From assembly GCA_016930935.1 (NCBI GenBank), contig JAFGFT010000008.1:1-64000 (forward strand): DNA of 64,000 nt. Direction: 5' to 3'. The notes under the pieces were generated by a model, which worked only from the letters and a program-made list of their open reading frames with translations, had not been told where the DNA came from and did not search any database. Positions 54,261 through 61,942 of this stretch are shown in pieces (the first letter of the stretch is position 1; the number at the start of each line of letters is the position of its first letter). The DNA is from Dehalococcoidia bacterium. Lineage in GTDB: Bacteria; Chloroflexota; Dehalococcoidia; GIF9; AB-539-J10. The translations under genes and the position numbers were made by a program.

Positions 54261-54264
54261 CTAG
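54130..54264 (+). CDS. Possible Cys-rich micropeptide
   Basis: An open frame of 44 codons with six cysteines in a metal-like spacing (C-V-L...ECSPAQCNGCGRYPCEAM...MCQG). AGGAGG at 54115-54120 lies nine bases before an ATC codon; the first standard starts in frame are GTG at 54145 or TTG at 54148, far from that site. Its stop shares bases with the convergent trehalose gene stop. The dense, even Cys spacing is unlike a chance frame, but the missing start codon keeps the call tentative. Confidence 0.25.
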   Translation: MTPLCVLNQDYSECSPAQCNGCGRYPCEAMPFHPMCQGQTAPQH

Positions 54265-56450
54265 TCTTCTACTGTGAGAAGGTCTCTCAGCAAGGTGGTG
54301 ACTTTGCCGGGCGAGCCAAGATTATAGTGCGCTGCGGTGGTGCCGAAGCCGACCTTTATTGACCATGCCCCATCGGGCAGGGCCCTGAAGGTGTCCTCGT
54401 CTGTCCAGTCATCGCCTATTGCAAGGATGAAGTCGTAGTTGCCCTCTGAGAACCAACGCTGCGCGGCTCTCCCTTTGTTCACTCCTGAGTTTTTGACTTC
54501 AACTACCTTGCTGCCTTCGAGTACCTGGAGGTTGAGGTTTGTGGTGAGCGCTTCGAGGTGTAGCACAAGCTCACGAGCTCGGAGGTCGCCTAGCCGCGAA
54601 TCTGACCTGCGGTATTGGAATGCCAGCGAGAAGTCTTTCTCTTCCACGAATGAGCCGGGGGTTCTATCGGCGTAGAGTTCGAATATCGGCCTCACTTCCT
54701 CCTTCCATTCTGCGTTCAAAGACTCGAACATCTCCCAGTCGTCAGCCCCCTTTGGCTTGAGCCAGACGCCATGCTCCGCAACCATTCCAATGTGCAACTC
54801 GCCGAACCAGCCATTGAGTGAAGTCCTTTCTCTTCCGCTTATGAGCACGACATCCGTGTTCTCACTGTTGGACAGGGTAGAGAGAAGCTCCAGCACTTCC
54901 TGGGTGGGAACAGCCTTCGATGGCCGGGAAAAGAAGGGCACGAGCGTTCCATCGTAGTCGAGCAGGAGCAGTCTGCGTTGCGCCTGCTGATAGTCTTTGA
55001 CCAGCTTGCGGCGTGCCTGCGCACCCAGGACTCGAGTTCTGAGTTCTTCCTGTGCACTTGCCGTCTCTTGAAGGGTATTGAGGAAATCCTCGGCCCATCG
55101 GCGAACATCGTAGCGCCTCAGGCGGCGCTGCATGACGCGTAGACGTTCGCCCTGTTCGGCGTCGGTCATGGCGAAGGCGGTTTCAAGCGAGGCGACAAGG
55201 TCTTCCTCATTGTTCACATTGACGGTGACTGCTTCTCCCAGTTCCTTTGCGGCTCCCGCAGTCTCACTCAGTATCAGGACTCCGCGTCCATCCGTCCGTG
55301 ATGCGAGATACTCCTTGGCAACGAGATTCATTCCATCCCTGAGGGGTGTCACCAGTGCCACGTCTGCCCGCCGGTAGAGAGCGACCAGCGACTCGAAGGG
55401 CACGGAGCGATACGTGTAGGTGATGGGCGTCCACCTGAGGCTGCCATGCTTCCCGTTGATGGCCCCCACAAGTTCATCAATCTGCTTCTTGAGGAGGGCA
55501 TAGCGTGCCACCATCGTGCGGGACGGGACGACAACGAGCACGAACTTGAGTTTCTCCCGGTACTGGGGATTGCGGTCCAGGAACAGGTCAAATGCGTCGA
55601 GTCTCTGAAGGATGCCCTTCGTATAGTCGAGCCTGTCTACAGATAGAATTGTTCTCCGTTCCCGGAAGCTCTCGTTCAACTTGTCGACCTCTTTCTCAAC
55701 CTCGGGTGAGTTGGCGGCTGAGGCGAACCGGCTGTAGTCGATGCCCATCGGAAACACATCGACCCTGGTTGACCTGTCTCCTACCGGAATCCGTCCCATC
55801 CAGGACTCGTGCCCAAGCAGGAAGCGAACACTCGCGAGAAAATGGCCCGCATAGTCCCAGGTGTGGAAGCCGACAAGGTCAGATGCCATGATTCCCTCAA
55901 GAATCTCCGTGCGCCATGGAAGCATCCGGAACATCTCGATTGACGGGAAAGGAATATGGAGGAAGAAGCCTATGGTGGGATCCTGGAGTCGGCTGCGGAG
56001 CATCCTGGGAAGGAGCATGAGCTGGAAATCCTGCACCCAGATGATGTCTCCCTGCTGCCATACCTCGACTATGGCGTCACAGAATGTCTGGTTTGCGTGC
56101 TCGTACGCTTTCCATGCCGATTCGGAATATGATGCATATTGTGGAAAGTAGTGGAACAGCGGCCAGATTGTGGCACTGCAGAACTTGTTGTAGTACTCGT
56201 CAACTTCTCTTTGAGAGAGGAATACCGGGAGGCAATTCTGAGCGAGGAGCTTCTCGCGAATCTCATCTCGGTCTGCGGAGGAGTTCTTGCGGTCAATGCC
56301 GGGCCATCCTATCCACAGTGCATTGTATGACTTGTAGAGTGATGAAAGGCCCGTGGCAAGACCTCCCGCACTCGGTTCAAAATGCAGGTGGCCTCTGCGT
56401 TTGTGCACCGTCACCGGTAGCCGATTTGAGACTATCAGCAGCCTTCCCAT
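54261..56450 (-). CDS. otsAB: Bifunctional trehalose-6-phosphate synthase/phosphatase
   Basis: A 729-residue fusion. Residues about 1-460 form a GT20 synthase: RLLIVSNRLPV, the W-x-G-WPGID donor region, DYSRFASAA, SVDRLDYTKGILQRL and VTPLRDGMNLVAKEY. Residues about 500-725 form an HAD phosphatase: LLLDYDGTLVPF, ISGRERTSL and GDDWTDEDTF. It makes trehalose-6-phosphate from UDP-glucose and glucose-6-phosphate and then removes the phosphate. The start at 56450 is supported by GGGAGG eleven bases upstream. A second trehalose route (TreT) lies at 10446. Confidence 0.93.
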   Translation of the reverse strand: MGRLLIVSNRLPVTVHKRRGHLHFEPSAGGLATGLSSLYKSYNALWIGWPGIDRKNSSADRDEIREKLLAQNCLPVFLSQREVDEYYNKFCSATIWPLFHYFPQYASYSESAWKAYEHANQTFCDAIVEVWQQGDIIWVQDFQLMLLPRMLRSRLQDPTIGFFLHIPFPSIEMFRMLPWRTEILEGIMASDLVGFHTWDYAGHFLASVRFLLGHESWMGRIPVGDRSTRVDVFPMGIDYSRFASAANSPEVEKEVDKLNESFRERRTILSVDRLDYTKGILQRLDAFDLFLDRNPQYREKLKFVLVVVPSRTMVARYALLKKQIDELVGAINGKHGSLRWTPITYTYRSVPFESLVALYRRADVALVTPLRDGMNLVAKEYLASRTDGRGVLILSETAGAAKELGEAVTVNVNNEEDLVASLETAFAMTDAEQGERLRVMQRRLRRYDVRRWAEDFLNTLQETASAQEELRTRVLGAQARRKLVKDYQQAQRRLLLLDYDGTLVPFFSRPSKAVPTQEVLELLSTLSNSENTDVVLISGRERTSLNGWFGELHIGMVAEHGVWLKPKGADDWEMFESLNAEWKEEVRPIFELYADRTPGSFVEEKDFSLAFQYRRSDSRLGDLRARELVLHLEALTTNLNLQVLEGSKVVEVKNSGVNKGRAAQRWFSEGNYDFILAIGDDWTDEDTFRALPDGAWSIKVGFGTTAAHYNLGSPGKVTTLLRDLLTVED

Positions 56451-56694
56451 GCGTTCATCCACCTCCCTTGGCATTACAGTAGTCGTCCGAAGCCTACCCG
56501 TCCGATTATACGCGCTGGTCTTGTCATGAACAAAGGTTCCCAGCCTGCTCTTTGCTCCCACTCGCGGCCTGCCGTACGTTGACCTCTTGAATATCACTCA
56601 CTAGACTAGATGGCGTAGAATGCGGCCCGGATGTCTTGTCATAACTCGCGGCATTTGCGCGTGAGTGGAGTCTTAGAGATTGAAGGAGATTCAA

Positions 56695-57762
56695 ATGAAG
56701 GCGATTGTGCTGTGTGCGGGGAAGGGAACCAGGCTTCGGCCGATTACTCACTCAACGCCGAAGCACCTCATTCCGGTTGCAAACCGGGCAATCATTTCCT
56801 ATGTGCTGCAGCAGATTGCAGATGCGCACATCCATGAAGTGGGGATAGTTATCTCTCCAGACTCGGGAGGGATGATTCGTGAAGCGGTCGGGGATGGGTC
56901 ACAGTGGGGCCTGTCGGTGTCCTACATAATCCAGGAGACAGCGGGTGGACTGGCGCATGCGGTTAAGGTGTCCAGAGCTTTCCTGCAAGACTCCGATTTC
57001 CTGATGTTCCTGGGGGACAACCTTATTGAGGGCGGGGTAGTCCCGATGATAGAGGAGTTTGCTGCGCACAAACCTCAAGGTCTCGTTGTGCTCAAGGGGG
57101 TGGAAGACCCGAGGCGCTTCGGCGTAGCAGAACTGGACAGCAACGGCGCGGTGATACGGCTTGTTGAGAAGCCGAAGGAACCGAAGAGTAACCTCGCACT
57201 GGTTGGCGCGTACGTCTTCACTGCGGATATCCATGAGGCCATTGACGGGATAGGTCCGTCATGGCGTGGTGAACTTGAGATTACTGATGCGATTCAGCGG
57301 ATGCTGGACATGGGCAAGGTGGTCAGGAGTCATGTGCTGAAGAAGGACAGTTGGTGGTTGGATACCGGCACCATGACAGACATACTGGAGGCCAATCGGG
57401 TCTTGCTGGAGGCGGGTGACGGAGAAGGCAAGGAAGGGTTGTTTGGCGGGTTGGTCAACGGCGAGAATAGCGTCGCGTCTGATGTCGTCATGTCTGGATG
57501 TGAGCTTGTGAAGCCCGTGTCTATAGCTGCCGGGTGTGTGCTGAGCGATTGTCGCGTGGGACCTCATGTGAGTCTTGGCAGAGGGGCGCGTGTGAACGGT
57601 GCGACAATTGCGAATAGCATTGTCATGGAGGGAGCGGAGGTCTCTGGCTCTATTGTGTTGCAGAATAGCATCATGGGTGCGCGTTCACGTGTCACCGGCT
57701 CCGGTGGAGGCAAGCTGTCAACTGTGTTCATCGGTGATGACAGCAGCGTGCAGCTTGGTTAG
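56695..57762 (+). CDS. Sugar-1-phosphate nucleotidyltransferase (RmlA-like, long form)
   Basis: A 355-residue enzyme. N-terminal nucleotidyltransferase domain (1-235): IVLCAGKGTRLRPITHSTPKHLIPVAN, LGDNLIEGG, VEKPKEPKSN and WWLDTGTMTDIL. C-terminal left-handed beta-helix repeats (about 245-350; VMSGCEL, VLSDCRVGPHVSLG). This layout fits the long glucose-1-phosphate thymidylyltransferase group, supplying dTDP- or UDP-sugars for glycans. GGAG precedes the ATG. It is divergent from otsAB. Confidence 0.88.
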   Translation: MKAIVLCAGKGTRLRPITHSTPKHLIPVANRAIISYVLQQIADAHIHEVGIVISPDSGGMIREAVGDGSQWGLSVSYIIQETAGGLAHAVKVSRAFLQDSDFLMFLGDNLIEGGVVPMIEEFAAHKPQGLVVLKGVEDPRRFGVAELDSNGAVIRLVEKPKEPKSNLALVGAYVFTADIHEAIDGIGPSWRGELEITDAIQRMLDMGKVVRSHVLKKDSWWLDTGTMTDILEANRVLLEAGDGEGKEGLFGGLVNGENSVASDVVMSGCELVKPVSIAAGCVLSDCRVGPHVSLGRGARVNGATIANSIVMEGAEVSGSIVLQNSIMGARSRVTGSGGGKLSTVFIGDDSSVQLG

Positions 57763-57903
57763 CCGGCACCGGGATGCAGTGTTCGAGCCTACTAGACACT
57801 CCATGGTCCTTCGTTTCTGATACTATGCCGCGTGAAAGACCGGCTGTGGTACATCCGCATGGTTGTGAAGGGACCACCTGTGTGTGGGGTGGCATTCTAG
57901 AAA

Positions 57904-57931
57904 GAGCCACGTGTGAAGTCTCGTGTGGCTC
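57904..57931. terminator. Hairpin after the nucleotidyltransferase gene
   Basis: Arms GAGCCAC and GTGGCTC with a 14-nt loop between two same-strand genes. Confidence 0.4.
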
Positions 57932-58008
57932 ACAGCGGTGTTGGCACTACGTTGGGCAAATCTGCTAATAATATGTTCAGGTAGCTTGAAAATCGAAGGA
58001 GGTTGGAT

Positions 58009-59259
58009 ATGGCGTATGACATCGAGCGATTGAAGGACAAGGAACATTTCCAAAACGGTGAGTTCTGGGTTTCTCCTCTGAATTTTGAGGATGAAGTTAT
58101 ATCGGACTTCCGCGGAAAGAAAGTGCAGATTCACGATGTGACGCTGCGCGATGGAGAACAGACTGTTGGTGTAGCGTTCTCTCCCGAGGAGAGAGTGGCA
58201 ATTGCAGAAGCTCTGAGCGATATCGGCATCCATCGACTGGAGATTGGAATGCCGCCGGCTTCACCTGAGATTCTCGAGGGCATGAAGCGCATTGTGAACC
58301 GCAACCTCCAGTCTGAGATGGTTGCGTTCGTCCGAACTATCAGGAAAGACATCGACATGGCGATTGATTCGGGCGTCAAGACTGCGATTCTCGAACACAT
58401 CATGAATCCATACGCCACAGAGTCTGCCTACGGCCTCTCCAAACAAGAGGTGATGGACCGCCTCATCGACACGGTGACATATGCCAATGAGAAGGGTCTC
58501 AAGACCATCTTCATGGGCTGGGACCTCACGCGTGGTGACGACTGGGACTTCGTGAAAGAAATCTACCAGACGCTTGCTGCAGAGACTAAACTGGACGGTC
58601 TCGTGGCTGTGGACACCGTGGGCGTTGCTTCCCCCAGAGCGGTGGGCTATCTGTTCCGCAAGCTCAGCGAGTGGCTTCCCAATACGCGGCTCGAGTTCCA
58701 TTCTCACAATGAGTTCGGCCTTGGGAATGCAGGCTGCATTGAGGCCATCGCGAATGGCGCATCCGTCATTCACACTGCCTACAACGGGCTTGGCGACAGG
58801 ACCGGCAATGTTGCCACTGAGGAAATCGTCATGATTCTTGAACTCCTCATGGGCATCAAGACGGGCATCAAGCTCGAAGGTATCATGAATGCGTCAGTGA
58901 CGGTTGAGAATATCTCTCAGCGTAGGCTCGCAGGCAACAAGCCGATCGTTGGTCGAGACCTGAACAAACTGGAGACCGGCATTGGTGCCGATCTACACCG
59001 CAAGTTCAATGATGCTGGTTTCAATGTCACCATTCAGGCCTTCCAGCCTGAGGTGGTGGGGATGGAGCCATACCATCTCGTCATGGGCAAGAACAGTGGC
59101 GCAGCCACGATAGAGTTCTATCTCGACAAGCTTGGCGTCACAGCGACGCAGGACCAGGTCAAGGAGATTACAGACAGGGTCAAGTGGCAGGGTCGGGTGC
59201 AGCATACCCTTCTCACAGACGCTCAGTTCCTGAAAATCTGCCACGACGTGATTCGCTGA
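58009..59259 (+). CDS. Homocitrate/isopropylmalate synthase-family enzyme
   Basis: A 416-residue HMGL-like enzyme with VTLRDGEQTVGVAFSPEERV (catalytic Arg-Asp), GIHRLEIGMPPASPEI, FHSHNEFGLGNAG (metal-binding His) and GDRTGNVATEEIV. It joins acetyl-CoA and a 2-oxoacid; the best fit is the homocitrate synthase branch, but citramalate or isopropylmalate synthases are close. The usual LeuA C-terminal regulatory domain is absent. The start at 58009 follows GAAGGAGG. Substrate cannot be fixed from the sequence alone. Confidence 0.85.
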   Translation: MAYDIERLKDKEHFQNGEFWVSPLNFEDEVISDFRGKKVQIHDVTLRDGEQTVGVAFSPEERVAIAEALSDIGIHRLEIGMPPASPEILEGMKRIVNRNLQSEMVAFVRTIRKDIDMAIDSGVKTAILEHIMNPYATESAYGLSKQEVMDRLIDTVTYANEKGLKTIFMGWDLTRGDDWDFVKEIYQTLAAETKLDGLVAVDTVGVASPRAVGYLFRKLSEWLPNTRLEFHSHNEFGLGNAGCIEAIANGASVIHTAYNGLGDRTGNVATEEIVMILELLMGIKTGIKLEGIMNASVTVENISQRRLAGNKPIVGRDLNKLETGIGADLHRKFNDAGFNVTIQAFQPEVVGMEPYHLVMGKNSGAATIEFYLDKLGVTATQDQVKEITDRVKWQGRVQHTLLTDAQFLKICHDVIR

Positions 59260-59295
59260 TAGCTCATACAGTCACGCGTTGATGGTGTACGCAAT

Positions 59296-59349
59296 GACCC
59301 GCCTGCTGGCCCTTTTCCTCGGTTATGGAAAGGTGCCGGTGGGCGGGTC
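59296..59349 (+). terminator. Long imperfect hairpin terminator
   Basis: GACCCGCC pairs with GGCGGGTC, with inner GGC/GCC and TTTCC/GGAAA pairs, about 40 bases after the synthase stop codon. Confidence 0.75.
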
Positions 59350-59415
59350 TCATTTGTGTGTGGCAGCGGTGAATGCAACAGAACTGCCTCACCAATTGAA
59401 GACGCTGTGAAAAGG

Positions 59416-59445
59416 GGGGAAGGGAGGCTCCCCTCTCCCTTCCCC
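59416..59445. terminator. Second hairpin, perfect 11-bp stem
   Basis: GGGGAAGGGAG and CTCCCTTCCCC with an 8-nt loop. The arm is all purine on one strand; a backup terminator is the simplest reading. Confidence 0.6.
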
Positions 59446-59636
59446 TGGAATGGAGGGAAGTTGAGTTTGCGCCCTGAGGTGGAAATAAGGGGTATGGTAG
59501 GGCAAACCACCTAAAGACTAGCATGCAGACAAATACGAGTCAAAACGATTTGTTGTGCCTGTAGTATGCTGTGGCTGTGGGACGAAGCGCCAGTGTCAGG
59601 TCGTCTCACGTTGATTTCGCGTGAGAATGGTGCACA

Positions 59637-61019
59637 ATGACTGACCATAGGTTTCGGTGTCCTCGTTGTGGCAGGGCGCTCAACTATGACGTTGCCATGG
59701 GGTTGTGGTGGTGTCCCGACCCTGATTGCGGAACTGTCGTGCGGCAGGGGGCACTTCCGGAGCAGCGGCCATCGGCTCAATCCGGGGGCGTGCATTCATT
59801 CAGCGCACCTGCACAGCGCGACCTTCCACAGGACACAGAGGAAGAGTGGCAGCCACATGGTTGGAGCACGGGCCGGCGCATACTGATTGTCCTGGTAGCT
59901 CTGCTGACAACTGCGGCCGTTCTCATGATGGCTCTGTCACCTCTGAGCTGGTTTCGTGGTGTGGTTCTGTCAGTTTCACCCCACAGCGTCACATTCGTTG
60001 ACGACTGGGGGACGGGGACAATGCCTCAGGCGATTGCCATTCAGAACGATGGGAAGGGAGAGATGAACTGGCACGCGACAACCGATGTTGCGTGGCTGAC
60101 CGTTGAGCCTTCACAGGGGACTCTTCAAGGTGGGCTCCAGGTTGTGACTTTGCGTGCGGACATCACAGGTCTCGCTGTGGGACAGCACGAGGGCGTGTGC
60201 ACGATTGCCTCAGAGGATTCTCGAAACTCACCTCAGATTGTCGGCGTCCTTCTGAAAGTAGAGCGTTCCCCTGAGACGCGCGCGATCCAGAGTCTTGTTG
60301 GGGATGATGTTGAGGTTTTCTACGGTGAACAACCTCCCTATGTTGAAGGACCGAATGGGAACGAAATCTACCTGGTCAACAACAGCCTTGCGACCAACGT
60401 CTCGTGGAGCACCCTCGCGACTTTCCTTGAAATGGACAACACGGATGAGAATCCTTATCTGCAGGGCGAACGGATGTGTGGCACATTTGCGGAGATGCTG
60501 CACAACAATGCGGAGGCCGTCGGCATTCGTACCGCATGGGTCTCTATCGACATGGTTGGGCAGGAGATCGGACATGCGCTCAACGCGTTTGTAACCACTG
60601 ACAGAGGGGTGGTCTTTGTCGACTGCACGGGTGAGGACGCAGGGTTGGTAGTCAGCGCGGAGGCAGAAGCCGGGGTGTGTGACTATGACAAGATTGCGTA
60701 TGTTCTGAAGGGCCGGGAATATGGGCTTATCTCTCTTGACTATGCAGAGTCTTCCGACTATCCATTCTACGAAAAGTACACAAAGGCATGGGAGGACTAC
60801 ACCACGGACCTTGATGAGTTCAATGCTCTTGCGGATGAGTACAATGCCCTTGTGGCGGGACGACGGCTTGTTGTAGGCTCACAGGACGCTCACAGGGCCA
60901 CGAGTCTCTACAATGAACTCGAAAGGCGCCGTGTGTCTATGGAGATGCAGCGTCAGCTCCTCGGTTCCTGCCGTTGGGATTCTATTGGAGTCGTGGAACA
61001 GGTGGAGTTGTACTGGTGA
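59637..61019 (+). CDS. Membrane protein with zinc ribbon, BACON-like and transglutaminase-like domains
   Basis: A 460-residue protein. Residues 8-31 hold a zinc-ribbon pattern (Cys8, Cys11, Cys26, Cys31). A membrane helix spans about 82-105. An exported BACON-like beta domain (about 108-210: PQAIAIQNDGKGEMNWHATT) follows. The next part has a transglutaminase-like triad: Cys281 (RMCGTFAEML), His313 (IGHALNAFV) and Asp329 (VVFVDCTG). The C-terminus (about 385-445) is a long amphipathic helix, possibly a coiled coil. It probably cleaves or crosslinks an amide outside the cell, with the cytosolic zinc ribbon as sensor or anchor. No close named family is known to me. Confidence 0.65.
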   Translation: MTDHRFRCPRCGRALNYDVAMGLWWCPDPDCGTVVRQGALPEQRPSAQSGGVHSFSAPAQRDLPQDTEEEWQPHGWSTGRRILIVLVALLTTAAVLMMALSPLSWFRGVVLSVSPHSVTFVDDWGTGTMPQAIAIQNDGKGEMNWHATTDVAWLTVEPSQGTLQGGLQVVTLRADITGLAVGQHEGVCTIASEDSRNSPQIVGVLLKVERSPETRAIQSLVGDDVEVFYGEQPPYVEGPNGNEIYLVNNSLATNVSWSTLATFLEMDNTDENPYLQGERMCGTFAEMLHNNAEAVGIRTAWVSIDMVGQEIGHALNAFVTTDRGVVFVDCTGEDAGLVVSAEAEAGVCDYDKIAYVLKGREYGLISLDYAESSDYPFYEKYTKAWEDYTTDLDEFNALADEYNALVAGRRLVVGSQDAHRATSLYNELERRRVSMEMQRQLLGSCRWDSIGVVEQVELYW

Positions 61020-61039
61020 CCGCCAGCAGCCACGTGAGA

Positions 61040-61912
61040 CTACTCTTGCCTGGGCAGCCCTGATTCACAGGGCACTCCTGTCTGACAGAGCCCACAGCCG
61101 GTAATCGGCACGGCGTACCGCTTTCGCAGAGGACGTAGTGTTTCTTCCTGATACTGTTCGCATTTCTGCTTGTCATGCCCCCTTGGCCCTATGGCTCCAG
61201 CGGGACATCGTTGGATGCACGCACCACAGTCTGCCCGCGTCAGGTAGGGACAGGCTTCGATGTGCGAGGCGAAATGCCGGACTGTAACGTCAAGCGGCGC
61301 GTCAGTAACCACGCTGCCACATCGCATGGCCTTGCCCAGAGGTGTGAGGAATCCGTCACAGAGTCCGAAGGTTCCGAGTCCCGCGGCGAATGCAGCGTGT
61401 CGTTCCGACCATGTGGATGCGGCGTATCCGGGGATGCCTCGCAACGATTTGTAGAGGGGAGATGTGGCGGGTGCCACTGCTGCAGCTGCATGGCTCCTGA
61501 GATGGCCTGCCACCATGTTGCGCAGTACATCGTTGAACTGCTCCCCGTAGTAGCGGGTGTGTGCCCACCTGAGCGAGGGCGCCTTTGTCATCAGTGCGTT
61601 GCTTTCTCTCGTGCGCGCTGCTATTGGTAGTATCCAGCACACGACACGGACGATCGGCGGCTCTTGCCTGCGGAGGTTGGAGGAAGCATGCCCCAGCACC
61701 TCGCGGGGCGTCATGTGGTATGGGCCGATGGTCTCCTTGTACTGCCGGAAAAGAGGGTCGTCGCCGTCGGCGACACCGACGAGCGGCGAATCGAAGATGG
61801 GCCCATCGTCGATGAAGCGCAGACGGTTGTGCGAACTGTCTCGCACCACTCCTTCAACAAAGACGGTGATTGAAGCGAGCGAAAGCGACACGTTTACAGA
61901 CATGCCGTGCAC
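61040..61912 (-). CDS. Epoxyqueuosine-reductase-like 2x[4Fe-4S] protein
   Basis: A 290-residue iron-sulfur protein. WSERHAAFAAGLGTFGLCDGF and GKAMRCGSVVTDAPL match the C-terminal core shared by QueG and reductive dehalogenase-like proteins. Two clusters are bound by CGACIQRCPAGAI and by Cys in CGLCQTGVPCESG, with further Cys in KCEQY. The B12-binding regions of QueG are not evident in the N-terminus. It probably transfers electrons or reduces an organic substrate. MSVNVSL three codons later is an alternative start. Confidence 0.75.
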   Translation of the reverse strand: MHGMSVNVSLSLASITVFVEGVVRDSSHNRLRFIDDGPIFDSPLVGVADGDDPLFRQYKETIGPYHMTPREVLGHASSNLRRQEPPIVRVVCWILPIAARTRESNALMTKAPSLRWAHTRYYGEQFNDVLRNMVAGHLRSHAAAAVAPATSPLYKSLRGIPGYAASTWSERHAAFAAGLGTFGLCDGFLTPLGKAMRCGSVVTDAPLDVTVRHFASHIEACPYLTRADCGACIQRCPAGAIGPRGHDKQKCEQYQEETLRPLRKRYAVPITGCGLCQTGVPCESGLPRQE

Positions 61913-61942
61913 TTGTCCGCGTTGGCTACGCGTGTCTGATTG

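Larger units (their letters stand above)
59260..59636. other. Intergenic region dominated by two hairpins
   Basis: 377 bases containing two strong inverted repeats (listed separately) and a low-complexity purine/pyrimidine stretch. No gene was recognised. Confidence 0.5.
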
